Shown here piece after piece: positions 8,413 to 13,614 of a stretch of 13,614 nucleotides of DNA; the stretch's first letter is position 1; each line of letters begins with the position of its first letter. The stretch is from Bacteroidia bacterium. Its GTDB lineage: Bacteria > Bacteroidota > Bacteroidia > Bacteroidales > UBA12481. Made by a program: the position numbers and the translations under genes. The notes beneath the pieces are model-generated. The model was not told where the DNA came from. It was given only the letters and a program-made list of their open reading frames with translations, and did not search any database. The DNA lies in contig JAPLDV010000416.1 in NCBI GenBank assembly GCA_026391235.1, positions 1-13,614 of the forward strand. Reading direction: 5' to 3'.

Positions 8413-9186
8413 ATGCAGGTAAACAATCGGAAAGATATCATCGATCTGCTGATTGCCAAGCATGATCAATACAACAGTCCTGAATTCATTTTAAGCGACC
8501 CTATCCAGGTGCCGCATTCCTTTTCTACCAAAGAAGACATTGAGATTGCTGCTTTTCTGACTGCTGCCATTGCATGGGGAAACAGGGCTTCAATCATTAA
8601 AAGTGCGAATAGTTTGATGGACCGAATGGACCGTGCACCTTATGAGTTTATCCGTTCATCGGATTCCGGTGATATTGAACAACTGGATGGATTCGCTCAC
8701 CGGACCTTCAATTCCGAAGATATGGCCTGGTTAATTCATGGTTTGCACAAGATTTATACGGATCACGGCGGACTTGAAACGGTGTTTACTGAAGGATACC
8801 GGCAGGGCGGGGCATTTGGATCCCTGTCACATTTCAGAAAGGTCTTTATCTCTTTCGGAGTACCAGGGCGATCTGGAAAGCATATATCGGATGTTGAAAA
8901 GGGATCAGCAGCGAAAAGGCTTAATCTTTTTCTGATGTGGATGGTGAGAAATGACCGGCGCGGGGTCCATTTCGGATTATGGGATGGGATATCGACCGCT
9001 GATTTGATGATACCTCTGGATACTCATGTTGGCAGAGTGGCACGGTCATTAGGCCTGCTGAAGAGAAAAACCAATGACTGGCAGTCGGTGGAGGAACTGA
9101 CCGCGGAGCTGCGGAAAATCGATCCGGAAGATCCCTGTAAATTTGATTTCAGTTTATTTGGATTGGGATTGTTTGATCATTTCTGA
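8413..9186 (+). CDS. TIGR02757/DUF2400 family protein of unknown function
   Basis: A 257-residue protein matching the TIGR02757 (DUF2400) family by overall pattern: an N-terminal helix with IAAFLTAAIAWGNRASI (45-61), the central GSAAKRLNLFLMWMVRND (164-181), and PLDTHVGRVARSLGL (201-215) followed by KIDPEDPCKFDFSLFGLG (235-252). It is soluble, mostly helical, with no signal peptide. The LDTHVGRV segment resembles the catalytic-aspartate motif of HhH-GPD DNA glycosylases (VDTHV.R), and Lys168 sits 35 residues before Asp203. A base-excision repair role is therefore a reasonable inference, but it is not established. It starts 3 bases after lolD and ends 1 base before the trmN6 start, so the three genes probably form one transcript. 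Length and frame look normal. Confidence 0.8.
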   Translation: MQVNNRKDIIDLLIAKHDQYNSPEFILSDPIQVPHSFSTKEDIEIAAFLTAAIAWGNRASIIKSANSLMDRMDRAPYEFIRSSDSGDIEQLDGFAHRTFNSEDMAWLIHGLHKIYTDHGGLETVFTEGYRQGGAFGSLSHFRKVFISFGVPGRSGKHISDVEKGSAAKRLNLFLMWMVRNDRRGVHFGLWDGISTADLMIPLDTHVGRVARSLGLLKRKTNDWQSVEELTAELRKIDPEDPCKFDFSLFGLGLFDHF

Positions 9187-9187
9187 T

Positions 9188-9991
9188 ATGCCGAACGATT
9201 GGTTTCAGTTCCGGAATTTTTTGATCCGCCAGGACCGGTCGGCCATGAAAGTGGGGACCGACGGGGTGCTGCTGGGGGCTTGGGCAAATTGCAGTAGGGA
9301 CGCATATTTGCGTCCGTTCGGCAGTCGGCAGTCGGCAGTAGGCAGTGGCAACATGATGGATATCGGCACCGGTACAGGATTGATCGCGCTGATGTTGGCA
9401 CAGCGCTTCCACGAAGCACGGATAGTAGCCCTGGAAATAGATGAAGAAGCGGCCGGCCAGGCAAAGGAGAATGTTGAAGCTTCGGATTGGGCTGGCAGAA
9501 TTGATGTTATTCAGGCCGACTTCCGCAGCTGGGAACCCGCATCTGATCGAAGATTTGATCTTATTGTTTGCAATCCTCCCTTTTTTACACGATCACTTAA
9601 GAATCCTGATAGTCAGAGATCAATGGCAAGGCACGATGATGATTTGCCGCTCAGTGATTTGATTCAGAAATCAGCAGGGTTGCTTAGTCCGGTTGGAAAG
9701 CTGGCTATTATTCTCCCGGTTGACCGATTTCAGCATGCCATGATCGTGGCAATCGAAAATGGTCTTTTCTTAAATCGCAGGTTGAACATCAGGGGTCATC
9801 TTCATGCACCGGTGAAACGGGTTTTGGTAGAATGGGGCAAGGAAAACGGAACGGCTGAGACGGCAGAACTGGTCATTGAAACGGGAGTGAGGGGTATATA
9901 TACGGAAGATTATAAGAGGCTTACAGGGGAGTTTTATCCCAGCTGCTTGGTCCTCGTTAGCGTGGAAAGGTCCCCGCTTTCGCGGGGATGA
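9188..9991 (+). CDS. trmN6: tRNA1(Val) (adenine(37)-N6)-methyltransferase with repeat-derived insert and tail
   Basis: A 267-residue SAM-dependent methyltransferase of the TrmN6/YfiC family, which makes N6-methyladenosine at position 37 of one valine tRNA. The start MPNDWFQF and the block RQDRSAMKVGTDGVLLGAWAN (14-34) are family hallmarks. SAM motif I is DIGTGTGLIALMLAQR (58-73), the acidic end of beta-2 is ALEID (81-85), and the catalytic NPPF is at 129-132. An ATG at 9143 in the same frame lies inside the previous gene and adds non-family residues, so 9188 is preferred. Two parts look acquired. Residues about 36-53, between GAWAN and motif I, are encoded by a palindrome plus 7-base repeats. 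Residues after FY250 run into a REP-like hairpin that supplies the stop. The protein is longer than the roughly 235-245 residues I expect. Catalytic motifs remain intact, so it is probably active. Confidence 0.88.
   Translation: MPNDWFQFRNFLIRQDRSAMKVGTDGVLLGAWANCSRDAYLRPFGSRQSAVGSGNMMDIGTGTGLIALMLAQRFHEARIVALEIDEEAAGQAKENVEASDWAGRIDVIQADFRSWEPASDRRFDLIVCNPPFFTRSLKNPDSQRSMARHDDDLPLSDLIQKSAGLLSPVGKLAIILPVDRFQHAMIVAIENGLFLNRRLNIRGHLHAPVKRVLVEWGKENGTAETAELVIETGVRGIYTEDYKRLTGEFYPSCLVLVSVERSPLSRG
9294..9315. repeat. REP-like palindrome inside trmN6
   Basis: GGACGCA (9298-9304) pairs perfectly with TGCGTCC (9309-9315) around a TATT loop, preceded by GTAG. The preamble and architecture (GTAGGG, then a short perfect stem) match the element at 10099-10123, although the stem sequence differs. 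It lies in frame within trmN6, encoding residues about 36-43. Confidence 0.75.
9319..9346. repeat. Heptanucleotide tandem repeat inside trmN6
   Basis: Three perfect CGGCAGT copies (9319-9325, 9326-9332, 9333-9339) and a fourth with one change, AGGCAGT (9340-9346), lie head to tail. Because 7 is not a multiple of 3, each copy is read in a different frame, and a change of copy number would shift the downstream frame of trmN6. Confidence 0.9.
9971..9988. repeat. REP-like hairpin at the trmN6 3' end
   Basis: TCCCCGC (9971-9977) pairs with GCGGGGA (9982-9988) around a TTTC loop and is followed by TGACAG. This is the common dispersed palindrome form 'CCCCGC-loop-GCGGGGATGACA'. The trmN6 stop codon (9989-9991) lies in its conserved 3' flank. 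A weaker relative sharing GGGATGACA occurs at 10026-10046. It has no T tract, so it is not an obvious terminator. Confidence 0.75.
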
Positions 9992-10063
9992 CAGAATAGG
10001 ACTTTGTACTTAGGAAGCCTTATATCCGCCCTTCATCGGGATGACATTGCACCGAAGGAAAAT

Positions 10064-10083
10064 CACACCCACACCCACACCCA
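10064..10083. repeat. CACACC hexamer repeat, left outer arm
   Basis: Just over three perfect head-to-tail copies of CACACC. Bases 10064-10079 are complementary to 10259-10274 at 15 of 16 positions, so this array forms the left outer arm of an imperfect inverted repeat. Confidence 0.8.
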
Positions 10084-10098
10084 TCTTGGGGATTGTCC

Positions 10099-10123
10099 GT
10101 AGGGGCGACCCTTGCGGTCGCCC
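10099..10123 (+). repeat. GTAG-palindrome, plus-orientation copy
   Basis: GTAG followed by a stem GGGCGACC (10103-10110) and GGTCGCCC (10116-10123) around CTTGC. Its reverse complement recurs at 10200-10223 with one mismatch in 24. This is a REP-like element family with the same GTAGGG preamble as the copy inside trmN6. Confidence 0.85.
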
Positions 10124-10140
10124 TGGAACTTGCAGGTACA

Positions 10141-10218
10141 ACAAAGGTCGTTTCGGAAAAATTGAGCGATATCGCAAGGGTAGCTTAGGGAATATTGAAG
10201 GCGACCGCAAGGGTCGCC
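10141..10218. repeat. Degenerate 33-base tandem repeat
   Basis: Units begin at 10141, 10174 and 10207 (the third is cut short). Units 1 and 2 agree at about two thirds of positions, with shared AAGGGT/AAAGGT, TTNGG and ATTGA blocks. The third unit forms the start of the inverted GTAG-palindrome. A period of 33 gives an 11-codon repeat in any open frame, which explains the repetitive translations on both strands. Confidence 0.65.
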
Positions 10219-10223
10219 ACTAC
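10200..10223 (-). repeat. GTAG-palindrome, minus-orientation copy
   Basis: GGCGACC (10200-10206) pairs with GGTCGCC (10212-10218) around GCAAG, followed by ACTAC. Read on the minus strand, it matches the element at 10099-10123 at 23 of 24 bases. The two copies face each other 76 bases apart. Confidence 0.85.
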
Positions 10224-10245
10224 AAAAAACGTCGTCCACTCAATT

Positions 10246-10275
10246 GTGTGAGTGTGAATGTGGGAGTGGGTGTGA
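10246..10275. repeat. GTGTGA-type hexamer repeat, right outer arm
   Basis: Five imperfect hexamers in a row (GTGTGA, GTGTGA, ATGTGG, GAGTGG, GTGTGA). Its 3' part is complementary to the CACACC array at 10064-10079, so it forms the right outer arm of the nested inverted repeat. Confidence 0.7.
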
Positions 10276-10279
10276 ACGC

Positions 10280-10311
10280 CCTCACCTCCTCACGCCCTCA
10301 CGTCCTCACGA
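10280..10311. repeat. CCTCACNN octamer tandem repeat over the dehydrogenase stop codon
   Basis: Four head-to-tail octamers, CCTCACCT, CCTCACGC, CCTCACGT and CCTCACGA. The stop codon of the minus-strand dehydrogenase gene (10306-10308, TGA on that strand) lies in the last unit. Confidence 0.85.
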
Positions 10312-11640
10312 TTCCTCCTCTTCTTCGATAAACCGTATCCCGTACTCCTCCAGCTCCGCCAATATCGGGTTGTAAAACTCCGGCGAAGTAGGTACCTGAA
10401 CTCCTGTTGCATGTATGGAACCGTTTAAAACGAGACGGGTGGCGATGGCTACCGGGGTGCCAACGGTGATGGCCATAGCCGTCTGGCGCCGGTCTTTGCC
10501 AATAACAATCAGGGATGATTTGTGCCGATAATTTTTTCCTCTAAGCTGATAGTCAAACACATGCTGCATAACGATCATGTCCTTGTCGTCCGGTTCCAAT
10601 CCCCACTTCTGTTCCAATTTATGCTGCAGGATCTGGGCCGGGGTGGCATTGTTCAAGCCGATCGCTTCCTTGTCGAACATCCCCAGCCAGACAAGTTTGT
10701 CCATAATGATCCCGCCCGATGGTATATTCAGGTAGGATCCGAGCCGCTCGGTGATGGTTCCCTCCCGGGATGCCGGCAGGAAGGATTCGGTGAATTCATA
10801 CCAGGTTTGGTTTACGGAATAATCCATGGTATAGCTGTCGTCGGTCATGCCGAGCTGAACAAAAACATTCCATGCATCGCAGTATCCCGGACGCCTTATG
10901 GTGCCGCGGATCATGGTTTTGATATCAGGAAGATTATATACTTCCCTGTATTGCAATGAATCGCGGTTGGGATATACCTCAAATTCACCCAGATCCAGAA
11001 CGGTAGTCTTTTCGGCCGTCCGGAACAGCTGATGATATGGAACATATTTATATTGCCCGTCGCGGATGAACATCGAAGTTCCTTGTCCGGCGAGAACAAC
11101 GTTTCTCGGGTTCCAGGTAAATTTGTAATTCCATGGATTGTTATCGGATTCCGGGGCGATCAATCCGCCGGTATAGGAGCGGAAACCAGTCAGTTTGCCG
11201 CCTTTTGCCCGGATGGCATCGATCACGCGCATGGCCGACATGTGGTCGATACCGGGATCGACGCCCAGTTCATTGAAAAACAGCAGTCCTCTTTGGCGGG
11301 CCTGATAATCCAGACGCCGGATCTCAGGCGAAACATAGGAAGCGGTGAGCATACTGCGGCCAGCTTCTAAACAGGCTTCTGCCACCATGGGGTGGAACCG
11401 GGCAGGAAGCATGGAAATCACGACATCAGCATCCCGGATATGCCTTTTTTTATCCGTTTCATTAAAAATGTCAAAGGCAATCGCTTTTCCCCGCGTGTGA
11501 CCGTCAACTTTCATACGGGCAGCAGCCTGATCAATATCACAGACAATAATCAGCCAATCCTCCTTTTCTGCATGAACGAGCAGGTAGTCAATCAAACTCG
11601 AAGTGCTAAGCCCCGAGCCCAGAACCAAAATGCGTTTCAT
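10306..11640 (-). CDS. Saccharopine dehydrogenase family protein
   Basis: A 444-residue oxidoreductase resembling the LYS9-type saccharopine reductase/dehydrogenase family. An N-terminal Rossmann fold shows KRILVLGSGLSTSS (2-15), with acidic residues D35 and D37 after beta-2 (IIVCDID). That arrangement suggests NAD(H) rather than NADP(H), as an inference. ADVVISMLPARFHPMVAEAC (71-90) is the usual 'SLLPA..H..VA..CI' block, and FFNELGVDPGIDHMSAM (121-137) is the family's signature before the substrate domain. Relatives act on saccharopine or other lysine- and amino-acid-derived imines. No lysine-pathway gene is adjacent, so the substrate is uncertain. The start codon at 11640 immediately precedes the Rossmann strand. 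The extreme C-terminus is an acidic run, EEEEES, and the stop codon sits in an octamer repeat. It is convergent with trmN6 and divergent from mutS. Confidence 0.85.
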   Translation of the reverse strand: MKRILVLGSGLSTSSLIDYLLVHAEKEDWLIIVCDIDQAAARMKVDGHTRGKAIAFDIFNETDKKRHIRDADVVISMLPARFHPMVAEACLEAGRSMLTASYVSPEIRRLDYQARQRGLLFFNELGVDPGIDHMSAMRVIDAIRAKGGKLTGFRSYTGGLIAPESDNNPWNYKFTWNPRNVVLAGQGTSMFIRDGQYKYVPYHQLFRTAEKTTVLDLGEFEVYPNRDSLQYREVYNLPDIKTMIRGTIRRPGYCDAWNVFVQLGMTDDSYTMDYSVNQTWYEFTESFLPASREGTITERLGSYLNIPSGGIIMDKLVWLGMFDKEAIGLNNATPAQILQHKLEQKWGLEPDDKDMIVMQHVFDYQLRGKNYRHKSSLIVIGKDRRQTAMAITVGTPVAIATRLVLNGSIHATGVQVPTSPEFYNPILAELEEYGIRFIEEEEES

Positions 11641-11666
11641 TGTTTTTCAGTTAATCGGTTGTTCTG

Positions 11667-11674
11667 CTAAAGTA
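11667..11674 (-). promoter_or_regulatory. Possible -7 box for the dehydrogenase gene
   Basis: On the minus strand, TACTTTAG differs from TAnnTTTG at one base and ends 26 bases before the start codon. It is the best candidate in the 116-base divergent region, but weaker than the other -7 boxes here. Confidence 0.3.
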
Positions 11675-11728
11675 TACAATTGCGCCGGTTTGAAAGCGTT
11701 TTGATCTGGGCAACTACCGGATAAATTT

Positions 11729-11736
11729 TATCTTTG
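11729..11736 (+). promoter_or_regulatory. Bacteroidota-type -7 box upstream of mutS
   Basis: TATCTTTG, an exact TAnnTTTG match, lies 20 bases before the mutS ATG. A TTTTG at 11699-11703 could be the -33 element, although the 25-base spacing is longer than the usual 19-21. The leader would be about 11-14 bases. Confidence 0.6.
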
Positions 11737-11756
11737 TTCAAATCGAAATCTTAAGG

Positions 11757-13614
11757 ATGGCTTTAAACGAACCACTGGTGGATACGCCGCTGATGAAGCA
11801 ATACATGGCGGTTAAGCATAAATACCCCGATGCAGTTTTGCTGTTTCGGGTAGGGGATTTTTATGAAACTTTTTCGGAAGATGCGATCAAGGCTTCCAAA
11901 ATTCTGGGTATTACGCTTACCCGCCGGGCTAACGGGGCAGCCTCCTTTGTTGAACTGGCCGGATTTCCTTTCCATGCTCTCGACACCTACCTGCCGAAGC
12001 TCGTGCGGGCAGGCGAGCGGGTGGCGATCTGCGAACAGCTCGAAGATCCGAAGCTGACGAAAAAGATCGTTAAAAGAGGAGTTACCGAGTTGATTACCCC
12101 CGGGGTTTCGATCAACGACCAGATACTTGAACACAAAGAGAACAACTTTCTGGCAGCGGTTCATATCGAACGCCAGATGGCTGGTGTTTCCTTTATGGAT
12201 ATCTCTACGGGTGAGTTTGTTACGGCCGAGGGATCATTTGAATATATCGATAAATTACTCAACAATTTTGCCCCGAAAGAGGTTCTTTTTGAACGCGGAA
12301 AGGATAAACTGTTTGAGAATTATTTCGGATATAAGTTTTATACCTATAAGCTCGACGATTGGATATTTACCGCAGATGCAGCCCAGGAAAGGCTTCTTCA
12401 GCAGTTTGAGACCACTTCATTAAAGGGATTTGGCATTGCAAACATGGAGTGTGCCACGATCTCGGCCGGAGCGATCCTTCATTATCTCGATCTTACACAG
12501 CACGAGCGGACCAAACATATCCAGTCGATCTCCCGGATTGAAGAAGATAATTTCGTATGGCTCGATAAATTCACCATTCGAAACCTTGAACTTTTTCAGT
12601 CGATCAACGAGGGCGGAAAAACCCTGATCGATGTGATCGACCAAACCATCTCCCCGATCGGGGCAAGGATGTTGAAACGGTGGATGGCATTGCCATTGAA
12701 AGAGATACAGCTGCTGAATGAGCGTTTCAATGTGGTCGAATATTTTCTGAAACATCCTGATTTCAGGGAGCATATCGAGGATCATATCCGTCATATTGGC
12801 GATCTGGAGCGATTAATCTCCAAGGCCGCGGTCGCCAGGATCAGTCCAAGGGAAGTTGTCCAATTGCGGTTTGCATTATCAGCCATCGAACCTGTAAAAT
12901 TAGCCTGTGAATCTTCGGACGATGCCACACTGCGCCGCATCGGCGAGCAGCTGAATCCCTGCCGAACCATCCGTGACCGCATCGAAAAGGAACTTGTAGT
13001 GGATGCTCCCAACCAGGTGGGAAAAGGACGGGTGATTGCCGCCGGCGTGCTTGCGGATCTCGATGAACTGAGGGATATGGCTTATTCCGGAAAGGATTAT
13101 CTGGCGAATCTTCAGGAACGCGAAAGCCTCCGCACCGGGATCACTTCTTTGAAGGTTGGTTTTAATAATATATTCGGATATTATTTTGAGGTCAGGAACC
13201 TGCACAAGGAGAAGGTGCCGCCTGAGTGGGCCCGCAAACAAACCCTCGTTGGAGCCGAAAGGTATATCAATGAGGAGCTTAAAGAGTATGAAACCAAGAT
13301 ACTGGGTGCCGAGGAGCGGATTCTGGAGATAGAGACCCGTTTGTTCAATGACCTTGTGGTTGCCTTGACGGATTATATTACCCCGGTTCAGCTGGATGCC
13401 CGGTTAATCGGTACGCTGGATGTACTCCGTTCGTTTGCAGCCATTGCCATTTCCAACCGTTATATCCGGCCGGCGCTGACGGAGGAGAATGTACTGGAAA
13501 TCCGGCAGGGCCGCCATCCGGTGATTGAAAGGCAATTGCCGAAAGGAGAGGAATATATTGCCAATGACCTGTTTCTCGATACGGAAACGCAGCAGATCAT
13601 CATCATCACCGGTC
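11757..13614 (+). CDS. mutS: DNA mismatch repair protein MutS, 3' end beyond window
   Basis: The first 619 codons of MutS, which recognises mispaired bases and recruits MutL. The start [20 protein letters not shown] is typical of the family. The mismatch-reading Phe-x-Glu motif is FYE at residues 35-37 (in [16 protein letters not shown]). The connector, core and clamp domains follow. [12 protein letters not shown], in the clamp/core region, and a segment beginning [21 protein letters not shown] with HPVIE are present before the ATPase domain. The window ends at IIIITG, directly before the expected Walker A (GPNMAGKST), so about 250 residues are missing, including the ATPase core. The frame is open to the edge with no damage. 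The gene has its own -7 box and is divergent from the dehydrogenase gene. Nothing here suggests a MutS2-type protein: the mismatch-binding domain is present. Confidence 0.97.
   Translation, partial: MALNEPLVDTPLMKQYMAVKHKYPDAVLLFRVGDFYETFSEDAIKASKILGITLTRRANGAASFVELAGFPFHALDTYLPKLVRAGERVAICEQLEDPKLTKKIVKRGVTELITPGVSINDQILEHKENNFLAAVHIERQMAGVSFMDISTGEFVTAEGSFEYIDKLLNNFAPKEVLFERGKDKLFENYFGYKFYTYKLDDWIFTADAAQERLLQQFETTSLKGFGIANMECATISAGAILHYLDLTQHERTKHIQSISRIEEDNFVWLDKFTIRNLELFQSINEGGKTLIDVIDQTISPIGARMLKRWMALPLKEIQLLNERFNVVEYFLKHPDFREHIEDHIRHIGDLERLISKAAVARISPREVVQLRFALSAIEPVKLACESSDDATLRRIGEQLNPCRTIRDRIEKELVVDAPNQVGKGRVIAAGVLADLDELRDMAYSGKDYLANLQERESLRTGITSLKVGFNNIFGYYFEVRNLHKEKVPPEWARKQTLVGAERYINEELKEYETKILGAEERILEIETRLFNDLVVALTDYITPVQLDARLIGTLDVLRSFAAIAISNRYIRPALTEENVLEIRQGRHPVIERQLPKGEEYIANDLFLDTETQQIIIITG

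Larger units (their letters stand above)
9992..10305. other. Repeat-filled gap between convergent genes
   Basis: This 314-base stretch separates the 3' ends of trmN6 (plus strand) and the dehydrogenase gene (minus strand). I see no credible gene. It holds a second GGGATGACA motif (10038-10046), C/A-rich hexamers (10064-10083), two inverted copies of a GTAG-palindrome (10099-10123 and 10200-10223), a degenerate 33-base tandem repeat (10141-10218), G/T-rich hexamers (10246-10275) and most of an 8-base tandem array (10280-10311). Open frames across it are low-complexity translations of these repeats. Confidence 0.8.

Noticed and set aside
9143..9187. Longer start for trmN6 inside the TIGR02757 gene
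   Set aside because: The 15 extra residues are not family-like, whereas MPNDWFQF at 9188 is the usual start and follows the previous stop by one base.
10010..10210. 66-codon minus-strand open frame in the same gap
   Set aside because: It is the opposite-strand reading of the same 33-base repeat (IFPK.PL units) and has no independent support.
10141..10218. Possible CRISPR array
   Set aside because: Units are contiguous and degenerate with no unique spacers, only two and a third copies exist, and no cas gene is nearby.
10099..10223. Complete transposon or MITE with target-site duplication
   Set aside because: The two inverted copies would make good terminal repeats, but the bases directly outside (TGTCC and AAAAA) do not match, so no target duplication is visible. 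It is kept as a repeat structure only.
10041..10331. 96-codon plus-strand open frame across the intergenic repeats
   Set aside because: Its translation is built from the hexamer, 33-base and octamer repeats (TPTPTP, 11-residue repeats, VGVGV), it has no family resemblance, and it runs into the end of the minus-strand dehydrogenase gene.
10522..10959. 145-codon plus-strand open frame
   Set aside because: It lies wholly antisense to the well-supported dehydrogenase gene and shows no recognisable domain.
1..13614. tRNA or rRNA genes, phage or defence genes
   Set aside because: I looked for them on both strands and saw no supporting sequence; the window is otherwise ordinary chromosomal housekeeping and envelope genes.

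Overview
The window looks like chromosomal DNA from a member of the Bacteroidota, probably Bacteroidales-like. Several genes are preceded by the Bacteroidota-type -7 box (TAnnTTTG, here mostly TATCTTTG) instead of a clear -35/-10 promoter with Shine-Dalgarno. SecD and SecF are fused in one chain, and DUF5916 and TIGR02757 family proteins typical of this phylum are present. The lineage is inferred from gene content and promoter style only.

Layout: (1) 1-1668, the last 45 codons of a MacB-type ABC permease, then a TolC-family outer-membrane channel, closed by a strong terminator. (2) 1736-4825, a monocistronic secDF with its own -7 box and a strong terminator. (3) 4827-5164, a small tatA-like gene whose -7 box starts 2 bp after the end of the secDF terminator. 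(4) 5221-7698, a large DUF5916 protein with a CBM9-like N-terminus and a probable outer-membrane barrel. (5) 7753-9991, a tight run of lolD, a TIGR02757/DUF2400 gene and trmN6. (6) 9992-10305, a repeat-filled gap between convergent genes. (7) 11640-10306, minus strand, a saccharopine dehydrogenase-family gene. (8) 11757-13614, mutS, divergent from the previous gene and cut by the window edge just before Walker A.

Much of the window concerns the cell envelope: efflux (MacB/TolC), Sec and Tat export, lipoprotein sorting (LolD) and an outer-membrane protein. The rest is housekeeping (tRNA methylation, mismatch repair, amino-acid metabolism).

I did not find a new multi-gene system. The most unusual signal is repeat DNA that has entered coding sequence. 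trmN6 carries a short palindrome plus four 7-base repeats in frame just before its SAM-binding motif, so gain or loss of one repeat would truncate the protein. Its C-terminus and stop codon lie in a second, REP-like hairpin. The stop codon of the convergent dehydrogenase lies in a third repeat, an 8-base tandem array. Between them is a nested inverted-repeat structure containing a degenerate 33-base tandem repeat. The TIGR02757 protein also shows a lysine/aspartate arrangement reminiscent of HhH-GPD DNA glycosylases.
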